A stretch of DNA of 64,000 nt from Anthostomella pinea (Eukaryota; Ascomycota; Sordariomycetes; Xylariales; Xylariaceae), in NCBI GenBank assembly GCA_963556695.1, contig CAUWAG010000020.1, forward strand, positions 3,968,001-4,032,000. The letters run 5' to 3'. The position numbers and the translations under genes were made by a program. Every line of letters starts with the position of its first letter. Positions within the stretch are counted from its first letter, which is position 1. Shown here in pieces: positions 24,898 to 36,574 of this stretch. The notes beneath the pieces are model-generated. The model saw only the letters and a program-made list of their open reading frames with translations, ran no database searches and was not told the DNA's origin.

Positions 24898-25683
24898 ATG
24901 ACATCCAAAACCCCTGACCCCGTTGAGGACAAGGATGCCCTAGACTTGCTAGAGTCAGAGTCCAAGGAGTTTGACAAGGTAAGGTGGACCTCCAACTGCG
25001 CCGCAAAGAGTATGCTGACATACCTTGCCATAGGATGCCGAGATCGATCGTATCCTGAAGGCCTTCCGCCTAGATGCGTGAGTGAACCAACCTACATATC
25101 CCGATTCCGCGAGAACGATTTGCTAACCCATCTCTCCGAAAACAGCTACGCCGTGCTCGACCTGCAACCGGGCGTGCCCGAGTCGGACATCAAGATGACG
25201 TACCGCAAGAAGTCGCTGCTGATCCACCCGGACAAGACCAAGAACCCCTTGGCGCCGGACGCCTTCGACCGGCTGAAGAAGGCGCAGACAGAACTGATGG
25301 ACGAGAAGCACCGCGAGCGGCTGGACGAGGCCATCGCCGACGCGCGCATGCTGCTGATCCGCGAGAACAAGTGGACCGTCGACAGCCCCGAGCTCAAGAC
25401 GCCCGCCTTCGCCAAATCCTGGCGCGACAAGTCCCGCGAGGTCCTCGTCGACAACGAGCTGCGCCGCAAGCGCCAGATGAAGGCCCAGATGCAGGAGGAG
25501 GGCCGCGAGCAGCGCCGCGCCGACACGGAGCTCGAGGAGCGCAAGCGCAAGCGCCAGCACGAGCAGGACTGGGAGTCCACCCGCGACCAGCGCATCGACA
25601 GCTGGCGCACCTTCCAGAAGGGGGGCAAGTCGAGCGGCGGCGACGGGGGCAAGAAGAAGAAGAAGCTCAAGCCGATCGGCTGA
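24898..25683 (+). CDS. spf31: J-domain protein, SPF31/DNAJC8 type (spliceosome-associated)
   Basis: Small DnaJ-domain protein of the DNAJC8/Spf31 family, known as a spliceosome-associated nuclear cochaperone that stimulates Hsp70. Exons are 24898-24978, 25034-25077 and 25146-25683, giving 220 residues. The J domain spans about 40-110 with YAVLDLQPGVPESDIKMTYR and the catalytic HPD at 69-71 (LLIHPDKTKN). From about 140 to the end the protein is a long charged helix rich in Arg, Glu and Lys, ending in a basic GKKKKKLKPIG tail that may act as a nuclear signal. Intron removal joins ESKEFDK to DAEIDRILKAFRLDA. The third exon is much more GC-rich and codon-biased than the first two. A generic J protein remains possible, but the charged C-terminal helix fits DNAJC8 best. 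Confidence 0.85.
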   Translation: MTSKTPDPVEDKDALDLLESESKEFDKVRWTSNCAAKSMLTYLAIGCRDRSYPEGLPPRCVSEPTYISRFRENDLLTHLSENSYAVLDLQPGVPESDIKMTYRKKSLLIHPDKTKNPLAPDAFDRLKKAQTELMDEKHRERLDEAIADARMLLIRENKWTVDSPELKTPAFAKSWRDKSREVLVDNELRRKRQMKAQMQEEGREQRRADTELEERKRKRQHEQDWESTRDQRIDSWRTFQKGGKSSGGDGGKKKKKLKPIG

Positions 25684-26217
25684 TCATGTCATACAAAGGC
25701 TTCATTAAAACAGGGTTACGGCGCACATTTGCAGGATTACAGGGACTGCCGGCTTTGATCCCCCGCTCGGAGTCGGGGAATGAACTATACGACGATGGGT
25801 TATCAAGTGAGTTCTATTGATAGACCGAAAGACTTTATGAACCTAACTCCCTTAGTGACCTTGCATTCGACCGGCAAGCCCCCCTTCTGCCCATAGTCGC
25901 TCCATCCAGGTCTCTTACGGCCGTATGGTCTAAGGTGAGTCTGTGCCAACCGCGATGCCAAGCTCTGCAGAGAGGTCCATGAGATGATGGCATCCTTTCA
26001 GATCCGTGACAATATGGTGTGAAACCATGTTATGCCATCGCCAATCTCCTATTTCGTTTTCCCCTATCGATGGGTCTACGATCATTTGCTCGATGGTTCT
26101 GTTCCCCTTCTCAACCGGTCAATTGCATGGAGATCAAGATTTCGTGACATGTGATGGCATAGCGGCTGCGTGAAGTAGGCGCATTGTATGTCCGTAATCC
26201 CTATGATCTCAATATAT
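25684..26217. other. Convergent 3' spacer between the J-protein gene and SYO1
   Basis: 534 bp between two convergent genes, presumably their 3' UTRs. No gene, repeat or RNA signature was seen. Confidence 0.55.
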
Positions 26218-28258
26218 CTAGTCAGCTGATGACTGAAGCTTCTGCTTATACTTGATGAATCTCGAGAGATTCAGGTTCGAGTCCTCCGCTCGGTTCCGCA
26301 GCTCGGGCGACTTCTTCTTATCCACTGACTTGACCATGGCTCTCACCTTGGGCGCAAAGCCCTCCATATGCTGTAGGAAGTTGTCTTTCCAGAACACCTC
26401 CGCATCACATGCCTTTTTCTCGTCGCCATAGATATCGAAGAGCTGGTTCAAGGCTTCCACGGCATCCGCCACAGGCGTCTCGGGTAAAGCAGCAACAACT
26501 GTGATGAGGAAGACGCCGATCTCGCGGTTGAGAGCAACGGGCGCCGGATCAAGCGCCAACTGGCCCAAAACTCCTATGCACTTCACGCCTAGGCTCTGGA
26601 ACGGGTCGTCTTGGTCTACCTCGAGGTTCTTGGAGGCATGATATAACGACATAAACTTCTTCTGCTCGTCACCGCTCAGGAAGGTCTCCTCGTGCAGAGT
26701 CCTGGCGACAGCCCACGCGAGACTCGTCACGATTGTGGCCAGCGCAACGTCAGAAGTGTCGCTCCCAAGGACTGGCGTAACTGTGTCCTTCCAAATCATT
26801 CGTGCTGCTGGTGCCCAAGCTCGCAGAATGGCCGCATTCGACCCTTCGGTGAAGTCCATGCAGCTGACCGTCCAAGCAATGTTGTTCAGGGTCGTCAGAG
26901 CGTGGCCGCGGATGAGATTCGTTGTCTCACTGTCTCCACTGCTTGCTCTTGATATCCTTACGGCTTGCGGTATCACCTGCTGGACGAATTGTTTTAGTGT
27001 GGGTAGGTCATCGATGTCCGAAGACACCTCGGGCTCGTCGTCCATCCCGGTAACCATCTCCAGATCTGCGTGCAACTCGTCTTCGTCCATTTCATCGTCC
27101 TCATCAGCTGGCTTGTCATCGTCAGAAAGCTGCTCGTCTTCATCGGCATCCATGGCATCCATGGCAACGTCCTTGCCATCCGCGCCTCCCATGACTTCCT
27201 CCTTTGACCGGCTACCTTTCTCGAGCGATTCCTGCAAAGCGGTGCCTATAGAGGCTAGAACCTCGAGAGCTAGCTGCAAGACATCGGCCGGACTCGATGA
27301 GCTGTGTCTGTTCGTCGTGTTCCCGTTTAGCTCGGTGTGCTCCAGTGTCTGAAAGAGGGTGGGGATAAGCACAGCATCGCAAGCTCCATCTCTGCCCGGG
27401 CTCTGGTCGTTCCATTGCATTACGGAGAATATGTTGTGCAGGACGGCGCAGGACAGGACGGCCTTGTGGCCATCACCGCCCCTGAACGTCACGAGGTGCT
27501 TGTAACATTGGGTAGCATTATCCCCAAGGATCGCCTCCACAAAATGCCGGTTGTCTTCGGATAACGTAGTCATGCACGACAAGGCACTATTCAGAACGGC
27601 GGCAGTCGTAAATTCGGCAGACACAAGGGTGAATAGGAAGCGCACTATCTGCTCGCTGCGCGAAGCCTGGTCCAGTGCTTCATCTTGAGCCTCGGCGATG
27701 GAGGCGAGGACAACGGTGAGCGACTCGGCAATACTCCATAAGAAGCCCTGCTCGGCTTTTGTCCTTTTGCTGAAGACAGGGTCTAATGATGTGAGTGTCT
27801 CAGTGACCTGTATAGGGGTCAGTCAATTATGAAATGTCATGCGATGTTCAGTTGATTCTCACCTTGGCGCAAGCATGTTGCAGGGCAGTGAGAACATCTA
27901 CCCGGTACAAATGGATAGAAAAGTCGGCTTCTTCCTCTTCGACGAGCACGCGAAGAATCTCCCAGCCGGCGGCGCGGCTCTCTACACTCGCATCGGTCAA
28001 GGTCTCGTTGAGCACGATATGCACGATCTGCTCTCTCAGAAGCAATTTACGGCACTTCGTATCCTGGACTATGTTTGCGACTGCGCCGGCTGCGGTTGTG
28101 CGGGACTTGGGATCGGAACTCTGGAGGTCCTTCAGCACAGGTAGAATGCTCTTCTCGCGTACGGCGGCCAGCTCGGGGTCGGAGGGCGGCTTGACTGGCT
28201 TTGCGATGGGGTCGGGCCGCTGGCTGCCTTTGCCTCTGCTCCGTCGTGATTTGCCCAT
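26218..28258 (-). CDS. SYO1: Symportin SYO1 (HEATR3-like), Rpl5/Rpl11 import adaptor
   Basis: SYO1 is an ARM/HEAT-repeat adaptor that imports ribosomal proteins Rpl5 and Rpl11 together and helps assemble the 5S RNP. Exons are 28258-27863 and 27807-26218, giving 661 residues. The N-terminus MGKSRRSRGKGSQRPDPIAKP, then KPPSDPELAAVREKSILPVLKDL, closely matches the characterised Chaetomium protein; its basic start is a transportin-type nuclear signal. NIVQDTKCRKLLLREQIVHI begins the repeats. An acidic loop (about residues 345-385, rich in Asp/Glu) is the segment known in the family to contact Rpl11. Downstream are LTTLNNIAWTVSCMDF and FQSLGVKCIGVLGQLALDPAPV. The 55-bp intron joins ACAK to VTETLTSLDPVF. 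With RIO2 and DBP10 it is the third ribosome-assembly gene in this block. Confidence 0.93.
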
Positions 28259-28924
28259 GGTTGATGGACACTGCAGTTGTGATTGCAAATACTCGGCACT
28301 TTTTTGGGCTTTGGAAACGTGAGCAGGGAATGTTCCAAGGAGCGCGATGTGACTTCCAGCTGCTCCCACAAAGCAAACATGCAATACCAGATTCAGAAAA
28401 AACTTTCCTACAGCTTGTGAGGATATACACTACCCCCACCTTACCTGTCCATGCAGCTCTGGTGGGGTTCGAAGTGAGATCTATGAAAATAATCTGGGTC
28501 TCACGCCTTGCGCGGCCCCGCCTGCACCCGACGGCCGGGCCTGCTGAGGTGCCATTGATGCCGCTAGGGGTCTCGGATGAAGTGATCTATCATTGGCCTT
28601 GATTGCGCTGATAAGCCTGATATGTCTGGTGCAACATAACACGTTTCTTGTTATTTTAGTGCCCGTTGCGACAGCCATCCCAAGTTCAAACTGCATGTCC
28701 AGACTGGGGGCTTGTGGGTGCAGATCAATACTTCGGGGACATCAACAGGAGCTTCATGGTCATCGCCGCTGAGTCCCAAACCGCAAGTGGGCCTCTCTCT
28801 ACCTCTCCATAAGGTATCCTGCCAAACCCGACATGTGATGCAGCCTACCACCAATGCACAATAACCCGGAGGGACGACGCCATAATACCGACTCTGCCAT
28901 CTGTGCCGCCACAGGAGGCTCCCT
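28259..28924. promoter_or_regulatory. Divergent promoter between SYO1 and the membrane glycosyltransferase-like gene
   Basis: 666-bp spacer between divergent starts, holding both promoters. One GATAAG core occurs near 28,611. No TATA box or other strong motif was seen, and no gene. Confidence 0.4.
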
Positions 28925-31205
28925 ATGTCTCAATGGGCCAAGATGCGAAGCTTCTTCCTGAGCGACGAGGAGCTCGGCAAGAAGGACGATGACCACAACA
29001 CGAAGCCCTTCCCCAACAACGGAGGCGTGCGACCGTCCAAATGGAATCCCGCGGCCCGCGTCCCTCCACGACGCTCCCTCAAACGAATAGCTCTCGTGCT
29101 TCTCGTCGCAGCCGGAGTCTACCTCTTCTTCAAGAACATCCCCGTCCTTGGGCCCCATCAGGGAATGCGCCGTCCGAACTACGTATACCCCGATTCCTCT
29201 TCGACCCTTCACAAACGCCCTTCGAACGGAGAACCAGCGCGGATCGTTACCAACTCTCACGTGTCGAACACACCAGAGCGCACTTACAATGGCCCTGTCA
29301 AGTTCCACGACTTGGCGGCCTCACTTCATGCGATAGCTGGCACAAGAGGAGGTAGTATGGTCAATAGGAACATCCTGTTCGCTGCCTCGAGCCTGAAGAG
29401 TGCCGCCACTTTACTGCCAATCGCTTGCCAGATGGCTGCTGAGCTGAAGAACTATGTCCATTTTGCCCTGCTGAGTCGAAGTGACATCGACGTGGAGGAA
29501 TTGCGAAGTGTGAACGGCATTGATGACTCCTGCCAGATAATATTCCACGGTGCGAGACAGCAAAGCTCAACATGTGCATGTACGATGGCTGACTGTGAGA
29601 AGATGCGCGCCCAGACTATGCTCTCGTATCGACAGAGGACAGAATGGAGAATGCTGTGTTTCGCTCATTATGTACGTAAACTATATGTCTCCCTGTGTGC
29701 TTGGGCTTGGGCTTATATCTCGCAGACCACATCAATACGTACATGCACCCACAAGCCATCATGATTGACGGGTCAGATGAAGAGGAAGGCTTTTTTGCGC
29801 GAGCCGTACGGCAGCACGTGAAGGGGACGAGAACCACGCTGGTTGAGTTGCCTCTGAAGTCTGCAAAATCACTCGAATGGATGTCAAGGCTAGACAGCGC
29901 GTCTCTGCGTCGTAAGATATTCGCTTCTCACTCCTTCTCCTATTCCTGCTGACGAGGCAATCTAGTATGGGACAAGAACCACATCGACATCTTGATCCAA
30001 GCCACTCCGGGAGCTTCAGGGGGTTTGATCAGGCTTCTGCGATCCTTAAGCGCAGCTGACTATACGTCAAGCTCAGTGCCTCATCTTACGATAGACCTTC
30101 CTCATGATGTTGATCCCCCAACTAAACAATTTCTCGAGACCTTCACATGGCCGCCATCCCACGTGTACAACCCAACTAATGCTCGCTACCTCTCCCTTCG
30201 GCACCGAATACCTCACCAGAGGTTGACCGAGGAGGAGAGCTCCGCGCGCTTCCTAGAATCATTCTGGCCTGCGCAACCCGAGCACTCCCACATACTTGTT
30301 CTTTCACCCCAAGTCGAAGTGTCCCCCAACTTCTTCCATTGTAAGTATCGTTCAGAACAACCATAACCTGCCCCGTCTGACAGAGTTCCCCAGATCTCAA
30401 GTATTCTCTCTTGGAGTATAGATACTCCACGATGGCCGCGTTCCAACTTTGGGACCGCCGGCTGTTCGGTATCAGTTTGGAGCAGCCTCTTCGACAATTG
30501 AACGGTGAATCATTCTCCCCTCCGACGCTTAAGAATCCCGACTCGGAAAACCCCGCTGGCGAGGAAATGTCGACGCCTTTTCTATGGCAAGCACCGACGA
30601 GCAATGCAGTGCTCTTCCTGGGTGAAAAATGGATGGAACTCCATGATTTCGTCTCAAGGTCGTTGGAAGCCAAGGAGGGCCTGGAGACTGTGCCAGAGCT
30701 CCTCTCAGAGAAAATGATCGGCAAACATCACCCATCTTGGCTGGAACATGCCTTGAGGTTGTGCCGAGTACGGGGCTACTGGCTGCTGTACCCTGGTCAG
30801 GATACGGCCAGAAACCTGGCTACGGTTCATAACGAGCTATCTCGTCTCCCCGAGGAGTATGCTGGCGAAGAGAGGTCGAAGTCGCTGCTAACGGATGGCG
30901 CGAGCGATGAAGAGATCGATAACGTAAGGCAAAAGCTTCGTCTCGAGTCAGAGATAACTTTGGCCCCTAGGGTATCTCTGCTGGAAAGTCTCTCCAACGA
31001 CGGCAACCTTCGTCCGATCGGCGACCTGCCCATCTTGACTTGGGATGGTCGCACGACGGATCTAGACGTTTCCAATTCTCTTGCCGCGGCATACGAATCA
31101 GAGTTCAAGGAGAAGGTTGGCAGCTGTGATGTTGAGGCCCCCGAAGAGCTGATTAGGGTAAGGGAGAAGCTGTCGGCGCAGGATCTCTTCTGCGCTACAG
31201 TATAA
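28925..31205 (+). CDS. Type II membrane protein, fungal glycosyltransferase-2-like
   Basis: Exons are 28925-29549, 29600-29671, 29726-29911, 29966-30340 and 30394-31205, giving 689 residues. The first 50 residues are hydrophilic, followed by one signal anchor at about 54-69 (ALVLLVAAGVYLFF), so a Golgi/ER-lumenal type II protein is predicted. Splicing rebuilds HGEDARPDYALVSTEDRMENAVFRSLYHINTYMHPQAIMIDG, in which the DARPDYA and INTYMHP segments look like a conserved core. WDKNHIDILIQATPGASGG-LIRLLRSL and VLSPQVEVSPNFFHYLKYSLLEY follow, the latter typical of a nucleotide-sugar transferase fold with an acidic acceptor loop. Fungal homologues are often annotated as glycosyltransferase 2. I recall this family only from its general pattern, so substrate and exact class are unknown. 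All four introns are 50-54 bp with consensus ends and keep frame. Confidence 0.75.
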
Positions 31206-31438
31206 TAGTAATAAGTGGCGCGTCTCGTCAAACACATCGAATGGAATTGTGCTTGGGGCGCAAGCCGGATCTGCTTTCGGAGTTGATGGGGGACATATAT
31301 CATGGGGCTGGCGAATCTCGGGGTTTATACACACTATTCACACCATCGCATACCTACTCATCTTAAAGGGGCATGTACATACAATAGGTAGGTAGCTGGC
31401 AGGTGTTTGAGTGTACGAAATGAATAATCTAGACGCGC

Positions 31439-32402
31439 TTAGGTGTTCGACTGCACTTTCGTGATGACGAGCAGGATCACGCAGGTGCCTACGATAGCCA
31501 GCGCGATGAGCGACATGATCTTTTCGTGTTTGTCAGTTTTGGACTCGCAGACAGGCGTGACATAGGGTGGAGAGAGGGAGGGACGGAGAGGGAGAGTGTG
31601 TGTGTGTGTGTGTCGAAACCTACCGACTGCGTCCGCCACCCCGTCTGCACGATAGCTTCCCTCCTGCTGTATCCATTGACGGTCTCTGCCACCCGGCCAC
31701 GATCAGTACCTTACCGACTCATCTCACAGCAGCCAGTAACCTCTAACGAAGATGCAGTGGATTATGTAGTCAAACGCGGGGAAGGGGGGAAGGGGAAAGG
31801 GGGCTTACTGATATAATTCCCGAACCCGGCGACCAGGCAAGCCACTGACAGCAGCCAGAAGACGATGCCCAGCGGCTTGGCCATGCGCAGCTCCACCGCG
31901 GACGGCTGCGACTTCAGGTGGAAGGAGAGGACTATTGCTATGGCTATTATGGCCATGTAGACGGAGAGGCGGAGGTAGGAGAGGAAGGCTGGCGGTGGGT
32001 GGGTTTGGTTAGTTTGGTATTTAATTCGGTCTGTATATTCACTGGTATATAGAGACCCTCGTCACCTCGAGGGTTGAGGAAAGGGGCCAGCTGGGCTGGA
32101 TGGAAATAGGGGTAAGAAAGAACGTTAATGAGGTAAGCAAGGAAAGGTGTATGTCTGTTCTCACTTCGCTCGTTCGCGCAATGGTCCCGCGCGTCACTGC
32201 TCTCGTTCTCAAAGAGCAGGGGCCCTAGGAACGGCCAGGTGAAGAAGGCATTCCCGTCGCCCGTGGCTGTGGCTCCAAACCCCCGGTCGTAGTCGCCGAC
32301 TTCGACGGGCCGCGTGAGGGCGGAGTATGTGTATGAGAGCGGCCCGCAGCAGCAGGACGAGGGGGTTGGGCTGTCCTCGGGTTCCGTTTGTGGGGTCGGC
32401 AT
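31439..32402 (-). CDS. DUF202 domain membrane protein
   Basis: Exons are 32402-32165, 31988-31809, 31685-31624 and 31519-31439, giving 186 residues. After a Pro/Ser/Cys-rich 65-residue N-terminus comes the DUF202 signature: SDARDHCANERTFLSYLRLSVYM, rebuilt across intron 1. Three transmembrane helices follow at about 88-103, 119-139 and 161-181. The second intron joins GFGNYI to KTVNGYSRREAIVQTGW, restoring the usual NYI-K-TV junction. DUF202 also occurs in VTC polyphosphate polymerase subunits, but the DARDHxANERT signature marks a separate fungal family of unknown function, probably in a vacuolar or plasma membrane. Intron 3 carries a (TG)n tract. Confidence 0.85.
31596..31613. repeat. (TG)n microsatellite in a DUF202 intron
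   Basis: Nine TG units on the plus strand fall within the third intron of the DUF202 gene (31520-31623). On the transcribed strand this is a CA tract between donor and acceptor. Confidence 0.9.
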
Positions 32403-33231
32403 TGTTTTGTTATGTTTTGGTTCGGACTGTGCTGTCAGTGTATGTATCTAAATGCCTTTTTATCCCTTTTTGGGGGGGATCAACTTTTGATTTGTTGTTA
32501 GTTGAAGCGGATGGACGTCGTAGGGAGGCTCAAACATGAAGAGCGTGACCGGGTTTAAGGTTAGAAGGTTCAGGCGTCGGGCCCCACTCACCGCCGCTCC
32601 ATGTCGTCGTCTCTTGCCGTCCGCACGAGCTTGTGGGGAATTCTCTACTTGACTGACCAGATAGAGAGGTTTGACCCTGAAACCTCCTCCATCTTACCTA
32701 GCAGTATAGATTTGGCTTCATCATGATACCTACTCGTCTTTCAGCTGTCTCATGTTGACAGGACTCATGAGTGAGTCGTCGGGTCGTGCGCGGTGGGTGG
32801 GAAGTCCGCGTTCGAGAAATTCCGCCAACCAACTGGAGACGCGGACCTCTGTACACGATGGACGCAGCTTCACCACCCTCCGCGCCCCAATCCGGCAGCT
32901 GACGAAGCGACCAGCTTCACTCTGATAGATGGACGAGGACGCCTCGGAGGCCGTGATGGCGCTTGGCAAGGTGATTCTAGACGGGAAACACCCCAGTCGG
33001 GACCTATTCAACCAGAAACCACCGCATTCAGCTCGAGGGACTCGCGGGAGAGGCTTAGGGACATATAAGTAGATGAACGAGCTGTCCCCAGTAACGTAAG
33101 CTGAACTGATCGGCAGCTTCAGTTTCATCCACCCAGGGAAGAAGACGATCTCTCAAGTCTATCATACTGCCCGACTTGCGCTTGTACCCATAACACGGAA
33201 TACCGTCGGTGTATCCCCATTTGTCGCGGAT
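32403..33231 (+). promoter_or_regulatory. Promoter region of the AA9 LPMO (shared with the DUF202 gene)
   Basis: 829-bp divergent spacer. A TATA-like ACATATAAGT lies at 33,061-33,070, about 165 bp before the LPMO start. Several matches to the CreA/CRE-1 carbon-repressor consensus SYGGRG occur on one or other strand, including GTGGGG near 32,633, CTGGAG near 32,831, and reverse CTGGGG near 32,992 and 33,086. These fit glucose repression of a cellulose-active enzyme but the motif is short and occurs often by chance. A dispersed repeat copy occupies about 32,490-32,640. Confidence 0.4.
32490..32640. repeat. Dispersed repeat, copy A
   Basis: This stretch resembles 36,575-36,745. The most conserved core (32,563 on) reads AGAAGGTTCAGGCGTCGGGC then CCCAC, matched in copy B with one change. 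GGAGGCTCAAA and CGTGACCG upstream and GCACGAGC downstream are also shared, with indels between. No terminal inverted repeats or coding capacity seen. Confidence 0.6.
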
Positions 33232-34109
33232 ATGCAGGTCCTCTCTACTATACTCCTCGGCGCTACCGCCGTCGCAGCCCACGGCTACGTCGACACCGCC
33301 AACATCGGCGGTGAAGTCTATACCTTCTACCAACCTTATACCGACCCTTACACGTCACCTACTGTGAGTAGACGGCCTCGATCCTCAGTTCCATTATGAA
33401 ACATGGAAGATGCGAAGCTGACATGACGCCCCCAGCCCGAGCGTATCTCCCGGCCGATCCAAGGCAATGGGCCTGTCACGGATGTGACATACTCCGACCT
33501 TCAGTGTGGCGGATACACAGATGGAGGCATCGTTGGCTCTTCGCCTGCCGCGCTGCACGCCCCCGCCGCAGCAGGGTCAACGGTAGAGCTCTACTGGACC
33601 CTTTGGCCCGACAGCCACGTCGGTCCCGTGATCACGTACATGGCCCAGTGCCCAGACACCGGTACGAGATGACACGACATCCCGGCATCAGGAAGAACAG
33701 CTGCTGACACCCCAGCCCAGGCTGCACCGACTACATGCCAGGCACCGACGCCGTGTGGTTCAAGATCGCCGAGGCGGGCCGTGAGGGGACGAGCAACGTC
33801 TGGGGCGACAGCCCGCTCATGGTCGGCGGCAACGCGGGCGCGGCGTACACCATCCCCGAGTGCCTGACGCCCGGCTACTACCTGGTCCGCCACGAGATCA
33901 TCGCCCTTCACTCGGCGTACGAGTACCCCGGGGCCCAGTTCTACCCCGGGTGTCACCAGCTCGAGGTGACGGGCTCGGGCAGCACGTCGCCCTCGAAGAA
34001 CCTGGTCGCCTTCCCTGGCGCTTATGCTGCGGGTGATGCTGGGATCACGTACGACTCGTACCAGGCCCAGACATACACCATTCCCGGGCCTGCCTTGTTC
34101 ACGTGCTGA
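33232..34109 (+). CDS. Lytic polysaccharide monooxygenase, AA9 family (secreted)
   Basis: Copper enzyme that oxidatively cleaves cellulose or related glucans outside the cell. Exons are 33232-33363, 33436-33661 and 33721-34109, giving 248 residues. A signal peptide (1-16, [16 protein letters not shown]) precedes His17, which becomes the mature N-terminal His of the copper brace. The second brace residue is probably His85 ([12 protein letters not shown]) and the axial Tyr is Tyr194 in AQFYPGC. Second-shell His183 and Gln192 are in place. [16 protein letters not shown] and CGGY are typical AA9 features. There is no linker or CBM1; the protein ends at [11 protein letters not shown]. Splicing of two introns (72 and 59 bp) restores the frame. 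Regioselectivity cannot be told from sequence. Likely carbon-regulated. Confidence 0.95.
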
Positions 34110-35498
34110 ATGGGTTGGGGGACGACGGCATCTCGACTTGAAGGATAGCGAGCTTCTGCCTTGGTGATTAGCGTCAGCTTCATACTAATACCATTACTTT
34201 CTTCGTTTGTACATCTGAATTCCACGCCCTTGAAGGATTTTCTCCCATTGCGACTGATCTGAAGTATCGTACGAACTCACACGATGGTTTGACTGCTTCT
34301 TTCAAGGTTGGCGGACTGTTCTGAGACATTGAATGAAGATGATACATGTATAAGTGATCGTACTTTGCTTACAGTCACCACTTATAAGTCTCCATTCGCG
34401 CACTTCCCTTTTCTTCCCCATCATAATCTTAAATCCTGGAATACAAACACTGGTATAAGCACATGAAATTCCAAAACCCATTCTTGATGCTTATTCCGGA
34501 GTGCTTATGCCATATGTAAAAGTACCCATATTCAGTACATTGCCTCTTAGACTGTAGGGTGTACGGAGACTTTTGAGGGCCCAGTGCAACTCAAACACTT
34601 GTCACCCCTAGAAAGGAGCCTGTATGACGCAGGCCTCTAGGATAACAAGGCACTTGCATTTCACTAGGCTTGCTTTCATAGATCGATAAACCTCATCATC
34701 TGGCGCGGTGATGGATGATGGAGTCGACAATGGTGATGGCGAATGGGCATGGAGTTGAAGCGGGTGATGATTGTACGATGGAGCTGGAGTTGCAGGAGCC
34801 GGAGTCAAAGTTGAAGAAGATGAAGAGAGAAAGACCAGACAGCACTCCACTGTCATATGCAAACTTCCTGGTGACAGCAGTGCTTAGCAGCTGAAACATG
34901 TGAACACGCCAGCACTGACACGCAGGTGGCACTGGGAACTTTGAAGGCGGCACATGCCACAACTTCTTGGTAGGTAGGTAGTGACTGCGTTTAAGATGAC
35001 GACTTACTGGAGCTTTGTATTATTTTTTTCTTAGTAGTGATGCTGGGGATAGGGGAGAGACTGCTGGCTCGTGAAGGCATGGTGCTCCATGGAAGGTACT
35101 AGGTCTATCATAGACGCTGAGACAGACATAGATGCAGGGAAAGCTTCGAAGGCAACGCGGCTGCCTAAATTTTTGCTCCGAGATTTTGTGGCTACCAAAT
35201 CTCACGTTCCTCTATCTTTCTTTTCCATTTGACACTGTCGCCGCCAGCTTTCACGTGCCTGTCGGCTGGCTTTGGGCGTCCCCGTCCAGACTTCATGTTC
35301 ACAGCCCAGCAGATTGAGATGGTATGAATCATGAAATCAATCCGGGCTCTGCCGTAACCTTGAGAAATCTAACCGGTTTTGTTTTTGTTTTGTTTTTCGG
35401 TGGCTCATGGCTAAATTCTGTCAATCTTCCCCCCTCAACCATAACGCTAATATGGCTCCAGCGAAACCTTCGTCTTTGTCCGATGAGTTGCGAGAGCC

Positions 35499-35508
35499 CT
35501 ATATAAAG
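35499..35508 (+). promoter_or_regulatory. Orphan TATA box
   Basis: CTATATAAAG is a near-perfect TATA box, placed about 90 bp before the tandem repeat and with no recognised gene downstream until the MATE transporter 1.8 kb away. It may drive a noncoding or species-specific transcript, or be chance. Confidence 0.3.
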
Positions 35509-35598
35509 ACGAGTCCTCGCGCGAGAGTCTCGCCGTGATTCCCCCTCCAGAATACCGACGGCCACGAGAAGGGAAGTCCCTTCCATGCGTCGAAGTAT

Positions 35599-35836
35599 CT
35601 GTTCTTTTCAAACCACGGCCAATGATGATACTTACCCACGGGGAGCTGAGGCCATATACAATGTTCCTAGCGACACCAGAAATTTTGTTCTTCTCAAACC
35701 ACGGCCAGTGATGATATACTTACCCACGGGAAGCTGAGGCCACATACAGTGTTCCCAGCGACACCGAACAATCTGTTCTTTTCTACCCGCGACCAGTGAC
35801 GAGACTTACCCAAGGGGAGGTCTCGTTGCCAGCGAC
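35599..35836. repeat. Tandem repeat, three units of about 86-88 bp
   Basis: Units start at 35,599, 35,685 and 35,773 (CTGTTCTTTTC, TTGTTCTTCTC, CTGTTCTTTTC). Units 1 and 2 are nearly identical through CAAACCACGGCCA, CTTACCCACGGG, AGCTGAGGCCA and AGCGACACC. Unit 3 is more diverged and shortened, ending near GCCAGCGAC. Read on the minus strand each unit carries a GTAAGT string. No open frame spans all three units in a convincing way. Confidence 0.9.
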
Positions 35837-36574
35837 TTATGGCAGGCGCATAGCTGAATATGGCGCAAGGTATTCGCCATTCAATCCTGGCGGTTCTAAC
35901 CTCCTAAAGGACCAACTACAGCGGCCAAGGCGCGACCGAATTCTTCCTACAAATACTACGGGCATGACCTCCGTCAAGGCAGAGACCGGCTCCACCCGAA
36001 GCCCCGACGAGTCGCTCCAGAGAGAAGTAGAAGTATCGAATACCTGCGACCGCACCAGATCGCCCTGGCGCCGTGGGTATTTCGACCTCTGTGGGCTCAA
36101 AGTATAAACACCACGCAGCTGAGAGCACGGTGATATCGCCTCGTCAAGCACCTCCCCTGGAACCGACGTGGCCGGTAATTTCCTTGCTTCCAAAGGACAT
36201 TCTTCGACGGGCCGTGATGGAGCGGACCCCAGGCCTCCTCACCGTGCCCGAACCCCGAAGTACGAGCCGCAGAAGCCGTCGAGGACCGAGACGGGAAACC
36301 GCTTCGTCACGCACTCGTCCACTGCCACATCCCACGCCTGCCCGACCGCGCCATCCCCGAGCGGCTGGTGCCGGTGCCAGTCCTCCATGCCACCAGGGCA
36401 GAGGCGATGGGAGCGGTGTTGAGATCTGATCACAGGCGGGCCTGGAGACGAGGGCAACGATACCGAGCTCTATTTGGCCAATGCCTTCCTTCCAGACTGT
36501 CACTAGGTATCTTGAAACTGTTTGTTCCTTTCTAATTCTACAGAATCCCAGCCTGCCGTTATTTGGGGCGGTAG

